This document shows, piece after piece, positions 42,652-51,091 of a stretch of DNA of 64,000 bases (the stretch's first letter is position 1; the number at the start of each line of letters is the position of its first letter). The notes beneath the pieces are model-generated. The model saw only the letters and a list, made by a program, of their open reading frames with translations. It was not told the origin of the DNA and ran no database searches. The stretch is from Oscillospiraceae bacterium (lineage in GTDB: Bacteria > Bacillota > Clostridia > Oscillospirales > Ruminococcaceae). The translations under genes were made by a program, and so were the position numbers. The stretch covers positions 1 to 64,000 of the forward strand of contig JAKSPJ010000011.1 in the NCBI GenBank assembly GCA_024404915.1, in the 5' to 3' direction.

Positions 42652-44129
42652 GAATCTTTCCTCCTCAGCCAGACGATTACGCCAATCAGTGCAACAGCAA
42701 TCGGGAATGCAACGAAGAGTACCATCAGTCCCTTTGCTTCGCTGCCGTTGCTGATGCGGATGGTATCGTAGGTTTTTTCCTTGTTCTGAATGTTCATATC
42801 TACATCAGAATTGTACATCCAGGTGATGGAAGTCAGGAACAGCTGCAGCGGATTGATAAAGTATGCTTCGGATGTGCCGGCATCGGTAATGATATCACCG
42901 GAACCAAATACGATCAGTTTGGAGTCGTTTCGCAGGGTATCCACGGAGAACATAGCCAGTGTTGCCTGTTCGCCCTCAATGGTAACGGGGTCTGCTGAAA
43001 TGCCGCCGAAGGGCTTAGAAATCGCTGTGGTATCTGTCTGAATCAGATTTGCCTGTCTGCAGGTAGAGAAATTTCCGTTATAGATGCTGTAGAAGCTTCT
43101 GGATTTCGGCATATAGGTGGGCAGGGAATTTGCCTCGCTGATCAATGCAGCGGTCAGGTTCTCTTCTGCATCGTCATTGGCAGGTACCATTTCGCAAAGC
43201 ATTGCGTAGGTATCTTCGTGGGAATGACGGTTGTCATTCGTTTCCGTGACTTCATCGTAATTCATGCCGATGCAATAGGAATTCATCAGTGTTTCCAGAT
43301 TGTAGTATGCGATTTTTTCCTTGTTCGGAGAAAGGAGAATATTGATATTGCCGCCTGTTTTGGTGTAATCCAGAATCTTCTGGTATTCACCGTCTGTCAG
43401 GTCATGGAGCGGATTGGCAATGATCAGAATGCAGCAGTCCTCCGGTACAGCAGATGCTGTGGTGAGGTTCAATTCCTCAGCACCATAGTTATAGTTTTTC
43501 AGGTTTGCGCACATTGCGGACATCTCAGAAAGCGGAGTTTCACCGTGGCCAGTGAGGAAATATACTGTAGGAATTTCTCCGTCCATCACGGACTTGATAT
43601 AACCGGTGAAATAGTTTTCTGCACGGAATTCTGCACCTTTGACAATGCTGTTGCCCTGGTCATCCGTGTCCATATCATAGGTATACATCATGGTTGCCGG
43701 CAGACGCTTTACCATATTGTCATGGACAAACAGGAAATCGTTTTCCTGGAGGTTCAGTACGCCTTCCGGGTTCAGGTCAGCAAGAATCTGGGGCTCGGTA
43801 TCCGGGTCAAAGTCCACCAGCCTGAAGCAGGGATGCTCGTCGTATGCAAGCAATGTACGGTACAGTGCAAGCAGTTCGGGTTCATTTTCAATGACTTCCA
43901 TTTTCTGAAGGAAGTACACTGTCACCTCTTCACCGGATGCATCCAGTTCATCCAGATAGTTCTGGGTGATGGGAGTCAGGGTATACATGCTGTTTGGCGT
44001 CATATCAAATGTGATATTCAGACGGTCAAAAATCAGGTTCAGCGGCACGGAAACTGCAAGAACCAGAATTGCAAGAGTCCACGCAAGCAGTGTGTATTTT
44101 TTATTCTTATCCAAAATGTTGTTTTTCAT
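42648..44129 (-). CDS. GldG-like component of an ABC transporter
   Basis: 493-residue protein with a membrane helix at each end (about 15-34 and 463-486) and a large extracytoplasmic domain between them. Blocks such as FDMTPNSMYTLTPITQNYLDEL, VYFLTGHGE and ILIIANPLHDLTDGEYQKILDY match the GldG/ABC-type auxiliary family. In Bacteroidetes GldG serves gliding motility, but in Firmicutes the equivalent function is not known. It lies 15 nt behind the permease gene. Confidence 0.82.
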   Translation of the reverse strand: MKNNILDKNKKYTLLAWTLAILVLAVSVPLNLIFDRLNITFDMTPNSMYTLTPITQNYLDELDASGEEVTVYFLQKMEVIENEPELLALYRTLLAYDEHPCFRLVDFDPDTEPQILADLNPEGVLNLQENDFLFVHDNMVKRLPATMMYTYDMDTDDQGNSIVKGAEFRAENYFTGYIKSVMDGEIPTVYFLTGHGETPLSEMSAMCANLKNYNYGAEELNLTTASAVPEDCCILIIANPLHDLTDGEYQKILDYTKTGGNINILLSPNKEKIAYYNLETLMNSYCIGMNYDEVTETNDNRHSHEDTYAMLCEMVPANDDAEENLTAALISEANSLPTYMPKSRSFYSIYNGNFSTCRQANLIQTDTTAISKPFGGISADPVTIEGEQATLAMFSVDTLRNDSKLIVFGSGDIITDAGTSEAYFINPLQLFLTSITWMYNSDVDMNIQNKEKTYDTIRISNGSEAKGLMVLFVAFPIAVALIGVIVWLRRKDS

Positions 44130-44144
44130 ATCATTAACCTCCGA

Positions 44145-44876
44145 TTAAGCACGACTCCAGCGGCGTTTTTCAATCACGATGATTGTCCAGCACAGTACAA
44201 CCAGAGAGAAAGAAAGGAAAAATACAAAATCGGAGAGTGTGAAGAGTCCCTGGGAGAACTTGATGAAGCGGTCTTCTGTGGAAAACCAGAACATCACCTT
44301 TGAAACGAAGGGCATGGACTTGATGAGTGCGGTCTTGGAAAAATCATCAACAAAAATCAGTGTCAGCATTGAGACTTCGCCGAGGACTGCAGCCAGAATC
44401 GGAGAATCCGTCAGGGAAGACATCAGAATACCGAATGCGATGCAGACCAGACCCCACAGGAAGAATCCGAGATATCCGCAGATGAGGCTGGAAACGATGA
44501 CAGAGCCATGCCATACAGCAATCAGCGGGAAAAACAGGGAAAGCAGCATCATAATCAGAAAGACGGTTGCTACTGCCAGGTACTTTGCAAAAACCACCTG
44601 GGGAACGGTGACAGGAGAAGAAAGCCACAGGGTTTCGGTGTGGGATTTTCTCTCATCTGCAAAGGTACGCATAGTCAGCAGAGGAATCATAAATATGAAA
44701 TAGAAAAAGTTGTTGTAAAAGATGTTGGAGAAAGAAAATTTCAGTACACTGGATGTCATGGATGAAATGCTTGTGACAAAGCTGAGGGAGAACACCAACA
44801 GGAACAGTGCTGATACAACAAAGGCGAAGGGAGAAGTGAAATAGGACTGCACTTCTCTTTTATACATAGAAAACAT
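44145..44876 (-). CDS. ABC-2 type permease (GldF-like)
   Basis: 243-residue membrane permease with six predicted helices. The N-terminus MYKREVQSYFTSPFAFV and the PLLTMRTFADERKSHTETLWLSSPV segment are typical of ABC-2 permeases of this cassette. ATPase, permease, GldG-like and DUF4340 genes follow one another with gaps of 17, 15 and -4 nt, so they almost certainly form one transporter. The substrate is unknown. Confidence 0.88.
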   Translation of the reverse strand: MFSMYKREVQSYFTSPFAFVVSALFLLVFSLSFVTSISSMTSSVLKFSFSNIFYNNFFYFIFMIPLLTMRTFADERKSHTETLWLSSPVTVPQVVFAKYLAVATVFLIMMLLSLFFPLIAVWHGSVIVSSLICGYLGFFLWGLVCIAFGILMSSLTDSPILAAVLGEVSMLTLIFVDDFSKTALIKSMPFVSKVMFWFSTEDRFIKFSQGLFTLSDFVFFLSFSLVVLCWTIIVIEKRRWSRA

Positions 44877-44893
44877 GTGTCTTTATCCTCCTT

Positions 44894-45841
44894 TTATTCA
44901 GTGCGGCTGTTGCCGGGGGTGGTCAGGCTGACAAAGACTTCTTCCAGACTGGACTTTCTGGTTGTAATTTCCAGGACGACGCAGTCATTTGCAATCAGTG
45001 CTGAGATCAGCGGTTTACGGATGTCATCGGATGCCACATTGACAATGAACTTGTTCACGCCCATGGAATCGAATTCTACTTCCTCGATTTCGTTTACGCC
45101 CTCCACCTGGTTGATAATGCCGGTGACCTTTGTCATGTCGCCTTCAATCTTCATGCACAGCTGGATTTTTCCGGAAACGCTGTTTTCCAGGTTTGCAATG
45201 GTATCTGCGGCACGAATCTGACCTTTATTAATGATAACGACCCGTTCACAGACAGCCTGTACCTCAGCAAGGATATGCGTGGAGAAAATAATCGTATGGT
45301 CCTTGGCAAGCTCCTTGATCAGATTACGGACCTCCACCACCTGACGGGGGTCCAGACCAACTGTGGGTTCATCCAGAATCAGGAATTTCGGGGAACCAAG
45401 CAGTGCCTGAGCAAAGCCAACACGCTGACGGTAACCTTTGGAAAGATTACCGATAACACGCTTCTGTACATCCGTGATTTTCAGACGTTCCATGGCTGTT
45501 TCCACCTGCTTTTTCCGCTTGTCACGGGGGACAAGTTTCAGTCCTGCCACAAACATCAGGTAATCATACACACGCATTTCCGGATATACCGGCGGCAGTT
45601 CCGGGAGATAACCGATGAGTTTCTTTACCTCCAGCGGTTCCTTGGTGATATCGTGGCCATCCACAAGCACAGTACCCGATGTGGAAGGCAGACAGCCCGT
45701 AATCATGTTCATGGTGGTAGATTTTCCTGCGCCGTTCGGCCCAAGGAAACCAAGCACCTCGTGGTCACCCACGGTGAAGGAAATGTCCTGCACCGCCGCA
45801 TGACTGCCATAAAATTTTGTAAGATTTTTAATTTCTACCAT
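44894..45841 (-). CDS. ABC transporter ATPase
   Basis: 315-residue nucleotide-binding subunit and first gene of the cassette. Walker A GPNGAGKSTTMNMI, signature LSKGYRQRVGFAQALL and Walker B FLILDEPTVGLDP are all intact, followed by the H-loop THILAEVQAVC. The last 90 residues form an accessory domain found in ABC-2 exporters. An AAAGGGG ribosome site lies 14 nt upstream of the ATG at 45841. Confidence 0.93.
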   Translation of the reverse strand: MVEIKNLTKFYGSHAAVQDISFTVGDHEVLGFLGPNGAGKSTTMNMITGCLPSTSGTVLVDGHDITKEPLEVKKLIGYLPELPPVYPEMRVYDYLMFVAGLKLVPRDKRKKQVETAMERLKITDVQKRVIGNLSKGYRQRVGFAQALLGSPKFLILDEPTVGLDPRQVVEVRNLIKELAKDHTIIFSTHILAEVQAVCERVVIINKGQIRAADTIANLENSVSGKIQLCMKIEGDMTKVTGIINQVEGVNEIEEVEFDSMGVNKFIVNVASDDIRKPLISALIANDCVVLEITTRKSSLEEVFVSLTTPGNSRTE

Positions 45842-45887
45842 TATTCAGCAAAGCCCCTTTCATCAGAGAAATACTATCATATTATCG

Positions 45888-45925
45888 CAGATACAAATGA
45901 ACAATCTGTGAACAAACTGTATCTG
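45888..45925. repeat. Inverted repeat upstream of the ABC cassette
   Basis: CAGATACA (45888-45895) and TGTATCTG (45918-45925) flank two direct GAACA motifs. It lies 47-84 bp before the ATPase gene and could be an operator or a leader hairpin. The rest of 45926-46118 shows only AT-rich sequence with a short palindrome (around 45952-45966). Confidence 0.4.
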
Positions 45926-46118
45926 TACTGTGAATATGTAAGATTTCTCCAGTATAATTATTATACCAGAAAGATGTGTGTGAAATGTGTCAGAAATATG
46001 AAAAAGTATAAATTATAAGTTGTATTTAATTTTTCGGCAGAATCAACAAATTTGAATAATCCGGTTTGTTTATGTATCCGAAAAAGAGGCGAAGACCACC
46101 CAGTTTATCAGATTCCAC

Positions 46119-46370
46119 TTGACAAATCAAGCGGAATTCACTATAATTGAATTGAAAACTGTATCTGTCAGTGGCCTGTGGCAGCCTGGTGTGGATTCTG
46201 TGAAAAGAAAAAACAGCAGCGGCTTGCAGAAAACACAGATGCGGCGATGTGCAGGGAAGGCAGCACGAGTCTGAGCTGTACAGTACCAAAATGATGTCTG
46301 CCAGTGCTTCACAGACATTCGTGTGAATAAAATGAAGCATAATTTACATTCTACGAGAGGGGTAAAAAGA
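46119..46370 (+). promoter_or_regulatory. Promoter and 217-nt leader of the GH48 gene
   Basis: TTGACA (46119-46124) and TATAAT (46142-46147) with a 17-bp spacer; start near 46154. The leader to ATG 46371 is about 217 nt, almost the same as that of GH9, and likewise has a TTCACA/TGTGAA hairpin (around 46310-46329) upstream of the ribosome site GAGAGGGG. No known riboswitch class was recognised. Confidence 0.72.
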
Positions 46371-48863
46371 ATGCATTTTAAGAAGAACAGAGCAGTTCTG
46401 TCAGCAATTGTTGCAGCAGCAATGACTTCCACAGCATTGATGTCTGTTACAGCTTCTGCAGAGCGCACAAAGGAAAACAAGTATGGTACCGATACCTACG
46501 CAAAGCGTTTCCTTTCCATGTATGATGACGTTATCGTCAACGGTGTGGAGAATGGTTACCTTTCCGCAAACAACCCTGTCAGCGGCGGTTTCAACATTCC
46601 TTACCACGCAATCGAAGAGCTGATCTGTGAGGCTCCTGACTACGGTCACGAGACCACATCTGAGGCTATGTCCTACATTGTCTGGATTGCAGCAATGAAC
46701 GACAAGATCACAAAGGAGAATGCCGGCAAGATCGATGGCGTAACCGCTACAAAGGATCTGGCAAAGGCATGGAAGACTCTGGAAACTCTGATTCCTTCTG
46801 CTGACCAGCAGGGAGGCTTCTTCAACAAGACCGAGCTGAGCTCTCAGGTTGCAATCGAGGATCCGCTGGATCTGACCACTTACCCGCACGAGGGCACAGA
46901 GTCCAATACCGGTAAGAACCCGCTTCACTCTGACCTCGTTTCCGCTTATAAGAGCGAGAACAGAGAGTATCTGCTTCACTGGCTGGCTGACGTTGATGAC
47001 TGGTACGGCTTCGGCGGTACAGCTGAAGGCTCTAAGGGCAAGCTCACCTTCATTAACACATTCCAGCGTGGTGACCAGGAATCCTGCTTCGAGACCATTC
47101 CGCATCCGTGTATCGAGACAAAGCAGTATGGCGACCCGCAGCTCGGCATGAAGTTTGCATTCCAGTCAAGCTGCTCTGAGTCTTGGTCTTACACCAACGC
47201 TCCTGACGCAGAAGACCGTGCAATCCAGGCTGTTTACGCTGCAAACCGTTGGGGCGTAGGCGATAGCTCTGTTACCAGCAGCGCTGCTATGATGGGTGAC
47301 TTCTGCCGTAACGATATGTACGACAAGTACTATAAGAAACTGGGCTGCCAGGATCTGAACTCTCCTTCCGCAGGCGATGCTGGTAAGCACTACCTGATGG
47401 CTTGGTACACCGCATGGGGCGGCGACGGATCTTCCCGCCACGACTGGGCATGGCAGATCGGTTGTTCTCATGCTCATCAGTTCTATCAGAACCCGCTGGT
47501 TGCTTACGCCCTGATCACTGATTCCGGTCTGAAGAGCGGTATGAAGGCAAAGGGTGCTGTTCAGGACTACACCACATCTCTCCAGCGTCAGATTGAGTTC
47601 TACATGTGGCTCCAGTCTGCACAGGGTCCCTTCGGCGGCGGTGCTACAAACTGCTACGGCGGTAACTACAGCAAGTATCCGAACGGCCTGACTACATTCT
47701 ATGATATGGCTTACATTGAGCAGCCGGTTTACGCTGACCCGGGTTCCAACAACTGGACAGGTAACCAGTTCTGGGCAACACAGCGTCTGGCTGAACTCTA
47801 CTACATCGTTAAGACTGAAGGCGACACCAGCGGCGTAAAGCCGGGCAATGAGTCCCTTGAAACCGGTCTGGAGAAGATTCTGGACAAGTGGGTTGACTTC
47901 TTTGTCTCTAACACTGAAATCACAGCTGACGGTGACTACTCCGTTCCGTCTTCCCTGAAGTGGTCCGGTGCTCCGGATAAGGATTGGGGTTCTTCCTCTA
48001 CTTATTCTGACAACACCAAGCTGACCTGCGAAATCGTTGGTATGGGTAATGCTGATATGGGTTGTGCAAACTCCCTGGCAGATACTCTGATTTACTATGC
48101 AAAGGCTAAGGGCGTTGAGGCTAGCGGCACAGTTAAGGAAGGCACAACTCTTCCTGAGAAGGCTCTCTACACTGCACAGCAGCTGATGGACCGCTCCTGG
48201 AAGCTGGGCCGTGACGATCTCGGTATGTCCAGACTTGAGCACAATGGTTCCCTGTCCCGTATCTGGGATCAGCAGATCTACATTCCGTCTGGCAAGAGCG
48301 GCACATATCCGCACGGATACACCGTTAAGTCCGGTGAGACCACATTCTTCGATCTCCGTCCGATGTACGCAAATCTGCCGAACTATGATGCTCTCCACGA
48401 TGCATACCTGAAGGATAAGGCAAACGGTGCTGCAATTGTTGAAACAACAACCGGTACTGACTGCTCCTCCTTCAAGGAAGTTGAGCAGGTTGACCTCCAC
48501 TACCACAGATTCTGGCATGCTGGTGACGATCTGATGGCAATGGGCGCAATGTCCCTGTTGTATCCGGATGTCACACCTTCTAATGAGAGCTCTACACCCA
48601 TCGATCCGCCCGCTGACGATGCAGACTGGGGTAACACAGACTGCTCCAAAGGCGACACACCCTACGACCGTGTGGACGTTGCCGATGCTGTTCTGCTTGC
48701 TCGCTTCCTTGCTGAAGATACTACAGCTACAGTATCTGCACAGGGCAAACTGAATGCAGACGTTGTTGCTGACGGTGCTCTGAACTCTGATGACGTTGCA
48801 AAGATTCTGAAGTTCGTTGCACGTAGCATCGAGTATTCTGAGATGGGCACAAAGTCCAAGTAA
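46371..48863 (+). CDS. Cellulosomal GH48 exoglucanase with dockerin
   Basis: 830-residue processive cellobiohydrolase, usually the most abundant enzyme of a cellulosome. Signal peptide residues 1-30 (cut after TASA), GH48 catalytic domain about 40-730, short linker, dockerin from about 752. The proposed catalytic acid is in EAPDYGHETTSEA (Glu98, with Glu87 at the block start), as in other GH48 enzymes. ATG at 46371 follows GAGAGGGG by 8 nt. Codon use is as strongly biased as in the GH9 gene. The dockerin DNA is about 95% identical to that of GH9. Confidence 0.96.
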   Translation: MHFKKNRAVLSAIVAAAMTSTALMSVTASAERTKENKYGTDTYAKRFLSMYDDVIVNGVENGYLSANNPVSGGFNIPYHAIEELICEAPDYGHETTSEAMSYIVWIAAMNDKITKENAGKIDGVTATKDLAKAWKTLETLIPSADQQGGFFNKTELSSQVAIEDPLDLTTYPHEGTESNTGKNPLHSDLVSAYKSENREYLLHWLADVDDWYGFGGTAEGSKGKLTFINTFQRGDQESCFETIPHPCIETKQYGDPQLGMKFAFQSSCSESWSYTNAPDAEDRAIQAVYAANRWGVGDSSVTSSAAMMGDFCRNDMYDKYYKKLGCQDLNSPSAGDAGKHYLMAWYTAWGGDGSSRHDWAWQIGCSHAHQFYQNPLVAYALITDSGLKSGMKAKGAVQDYTTSLQRQIEFYMWLQSAQGPFGGGATNCYGGNYSKYPNGLTTFYDMAYIEQPVYADPGSNNWTGNQFWATQRLAELYYIVKTEGDTSGVKPGNESLETGLEKILDKWVDFFVSNTEITADGDYSVPSSLKWSGAPDKDWGSSSTYSDNTKLTCEIVGMGNADMGCANSLADTLIYYAKAKGVEASGTVKEGTTLPEKALYTAQQLMDRSWKLGRDDLGMSRLEHNGSLSRIWDQQIYIPSGKSGTYPHGYTVKSGETTFFDLRPMYANLPNYDALHDAYLKDKANGAAIVETTTGTDCSSFKEVEQVDLHYHRFWHAGDDLMAMGAMSLLYPDVTPSNESSTPIDPPADDADWGNTDCSKGDTPYDRVDVADAVLLARFLAEDTTATVSAQGKLNADVVADGALNSDDVAKILKFVARSIEYSEMGTKSK

Positions 48864-48866
48864 TTC
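48624..48866 (+). repeat. Dockerin-encoding repeat, copy 2
   Basis: Gap-free match to 20301-20543 with about 12 differences counted by eye. Like the first copy it ends MGTKSK and runs 3 nt beyond the stop codon. Confidence 0.9.
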
Positions 48867-48885
48867 TCATTCAAACCTGAAATGA

Positions 48886-48917
48886 AAAGAAGGGTACTTT
48901 ATGTACCCTTCTTTTTT
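48886..48917 (+). terminator. Terminator of the GH48 gene
   Basis: AAGAAGGGTAC pairs with GTACCCTTCTT around a TTTAT loop, followed by T residues. Confidence 0.9.
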
Positions 48918-48928
48918 GTGTCTACCAC

Positions 48929-48957
48929 TTGATTTTTCCTGGAAATTATGTTATACT
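48929..48957 (+). promoter_or_regulatory. Promoter of the yicC-remA-gmk-rpoZ-priA operon
   Basis: TTGATT (48929-48934) and TATACT (48952-48957) with a 17-bp spacer; start near 48964. No terminator is seen until well past rpoZ, so this promoter probably serves several genes. Confidence 0.78.
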
Positions 48958-49009
48958 TAATAGATGAAGTATGGATTGAATAAATTCTGAGGAAAGAGAG
49001 GTTGGAACC

Positions 49010-49906
49010 ATGCCAAAAAGTATGACAGGCTATGGCAGAGCGCAAAAATTGATTGACGGTCGTGATATTCTGGTTGAAATCCGTTCCGTGAATCATCGCT
49101 ATTACGAATTTTCTGCTCGTCTCCCACGCACCTGCATGTTTCTGGAGGAAAAACTGAAAAGTTTTCTCAATGGAAAAATTTCCCGTGGAAAGGTGGAGGT
49201 CGCTGTCACCATTACCCGCCCGGAGGGACAGGAAGCACAGATTGTGGTAAACCGTTCTGTGGCAGAGGGATATGTCAATGCACTTCGTTCCCTGAATATG
49301 GAGCTTGGCAATGACGGACAGGGCTGGCTCCGGGATGATATTACTTTGAATTCCCTGCTTCGCCTGCCGGATTTGTTCTCTGTGACAAAGGAACAGCAGA
49401 ATGAAGATGAGGTCTGGAAGGGCGTTTCTGAGGTTGCGGAAGAAGCCCTTGCATCTTTCCTTGATATGCGGCAGGTGGAGGGCGGCCGTCTTGCGGCGGA
49501 TTTGTCCGGTAAGCTTGATACACTGAATTGTATGCTTGCTCAGGTGGAAGCACTGGAACCGGGCGTAGCAGAAAGCTATCGAAACCGACTGTACACAAAA
49601 ATTACAGAGCTGCTGGAAAATACGAATATTGATGAACAGCGGATTCTGATGGAAACAGCCATTTTCGCAGAAAAAACCGCCATTGATGAGGAGACGGTGC
49701 GCCTTCACAGCCACATTGCCCAGTTCCGTGAATTGCTTCAGTCTGCAGAACCCATCGGCAGAAAGCTGGATTTTCTGGTGCAGGAAATGAATCGTGAAGT
49801 GAATACTACCGGCTCCAAAGCGCAGGACCTGGGCATTACAAAGCTGGTTGTGGATATGAAATCTGAGATTGAAAAAATCCGGGAACAGATTCAGAATATT
49901 GAGTGA
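49010..49906 (+). CDS. YicC/YloC-family endoribonuclease
   Basis: 298-residue protein of the YicC family, shown in other bacteria to be an endoribonuclease acting on small or structured RNA. Recognised by the N-terminus MPKSMTGYGRA, VEIRSVNHRYYEFSARLP and the C-terminal GRKLDFLVQEMNREVNTTGSKA..LGITKLVVDMKSEIEKIREQIQNIE. GAGAGAGGT precedes the ATG. The order yicC-remA-gmk-rpoZ-priA is widely conserved in Firmicutes. Confidence 0.95.
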   Translation: MPKSMTGYGRAQKLIDGRDILVEIRSVNHRYYEFSARLPRTCMFLEEKLKSFLNGKISRGKVEVAVTITRPEGQEAQIVVNRSVAEGYVNALRSLNMELGNDGQGWLRDDITLNSLLRLPDLFSVTKEQQNEDEVWKGVSEVAEEALASFLDMRQVEGGRLAADLSGKLDTLNCMLAQVEALEPGVAESYRNRLYTKITELLENTNIDEQRILMETAIFAEKTAIDEETVRLHSHIAQFRELLQSAEPIGRKLDFLVQEMNREVNTTGSKAQDLGITKLVVDMKSEIEKIREQIQNIE

Positions 49907-49921
49907 GAGAAGGAGAATAAA

Positions 49922-50191
49922 ATGCGTTTAATCAATATTGGTTTCGGCAATATGATTTCTTCTTCCCATCTGATTACCATTGTCAGTCCGGATTCCGCAC
50001 CGATCAAAAGAATCCTGCAGGATGCCCGTGACCGGGGCAGACTGATTGATGCAACCTATGGCAGAAGAACCCGTGCAGTCATTGTGATGGATAGTGACCA
50101 TGTGATTCTGTCCGCTATTCAGCCGGAAACCATTGCAGCAAGACTGGCTGGTTCCACAGCCGTAACAGAGGAGGAAACAGCAGATGAATGA
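49922..50191 (+). CDS. remA: RemA-family regulatory protein (DUF370)
   Basis: 89-residue protein of the RemA family. RemA of Bacillus subtilis is a DNA-binding activator of biofilm matrix genes that assembles into rings. The core [53 protein letters not shown] is very well conserved. It lies 15 nt after yicC, and its last 8 nt overlap the start of gmk. Which genes it controls here is not visible. Confidence 0.92.
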   Translation: MRLINIGFGNMISSSHLITIVSPDSAPIKRILQDARDRGRLIDATYGRRTRAVIVMDSDHVILSAIQPETIAARLAGSTAVTEEETADE

Positions 50192-50771
50192 AAAGGGCTT
50201 ATTGATTGTCCTTTCCGGTCCTTCGGGATGCGGAAAGGGTACCATGATTAAGGAGATTCAGAAGCAGGGCGATTATGTTGTGTCTGTTTCTGCCACCACC
50301 CGTGCTCCCCGTGAGGGCGAAATCGACAAGGTGCATTATCATTTCATCTCCAGGGAGGCATTTCAGCAGATGATTGCTGAGGATGCACTTCTGGAATATG
50401 CATCCTACTGCGACAATTATTACGGCACACCCCGTCAGAAAGTGGATGAGCTGCGTGCCCAGGGCAAAAATGTGATTCTGGAAATTGAGGTGCAGGGCGC
50501 ATTCCAGATTAAGGAACGCTGTGAAGATGCTATTCTCATTTTCACCATTCCGCCTTCTGTGGATGAATTGCGCAGAAGACTGCATAAACGCGGCACGGAA
50601 ACGGAGGAAGTCATCGAAAAGAGAATTGCACGTTCTCTGGAGGAACTCCCACTTGCAAAAAAATATGATTATATTATTTTGAATGATGCGCTGGAAGACG
50701 CAGTGGATGACTTTCTTGCTGTCATCCGTGCTGAACACCTGCGTTCTGCGAATGTGAAGCTTGATTTTTAA
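50184..50771 (+). CDS. gmk: Guanylate kinase
   Basis: 195-residue kinase converting GMP to GDP. P-loop [14 protein letters not shown] near the N-terminus, then [21 protein letters not shown] and [11 protein letters not shown]. The ATG at 50184 lies inside the last codons of remA and has GGAGG upstream, so the two are translationally coupled. Confidence 0.97.
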   Translation: MNEKGLLIVLSGPSGCGKGTMIKEIQKQGDYVVSVSATTRAPREGEIDKVHYHFISREAFQQMIAEDALLEYASYCDNYYGTPRQKVDELRAQGKNVILEIEVQGAFQIKERCEDAILIFTIPPSVDELRRRLHKRGTETEEVIEKRIARSLEELPLAKKYDYIILNDALEDAVDDFLAVIRAEHLRSANVKLDF

Positions 50772-50794
50772 TGCGAAAGGATAAGTGAACGACT

Positions 50795-51091
50795 ATGATG
50801 CTCAGACCTTCTATGTATCAGATTATTTCCAAAAATGAAAGTTATTATTCCCTCGTTGTCGGTGTTGCAAAGCGTGCAAGAGAAATTGCAGAGCAGCATG
50901 TCAAGGAGAAGGAAGAAGCAAAGGCAGCCGCAGAAAAGCGTGCAAAAATGAACGGCGATCAGAAAATCCGCCTGGATGACAAAACAGTAAAGATGGTTGT
51001 TCTTGAGGAAAACCCGGTGAAAACCGCTGTGGATGAATTTGCAGCAGGTAAGTATAAGCTGGTAGATCCGGAATTGAATAGTGAGCGTTGA
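50795..51091 (+). CDS. rpoZ: RNA polymerase omega subunit
   Basis: 98-residue omega subunit that helps assemble RNA polymerase. The family core is MLRPSMYQIISKNESYYSLVVGVAKRAREIAEQ; an acidic and Lys-rich linker and a C-terminal part VKMVVLEENPVKTAVDEFAAGKYK follow. It starts with two Met codons; either may be used. The end overlaps the start of priA. Confidence 0.93.
   Translation: MMLRPSMYQIISKNESYYSLVVGVAKRAREIAEQHVKEKEEAKAAAEKRAKMNGDQKIRLDDKTVKMVVLEENPVKTAVDEFAAGKYKLVDPELNSER

Noticed and set aside
46154..46370. Possible cobalamin or cyclic-di-GMP riboswitch before GH48
   Set aside because: A GGGAAGGC motif is present, but the other conserved blocks of cobalamin riboswitches and the GEMM core are absent.
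47166..48518. 450-residue open frame on the minus strand
   Set aside because: Antisense to GH48, again produced by its codon bias.
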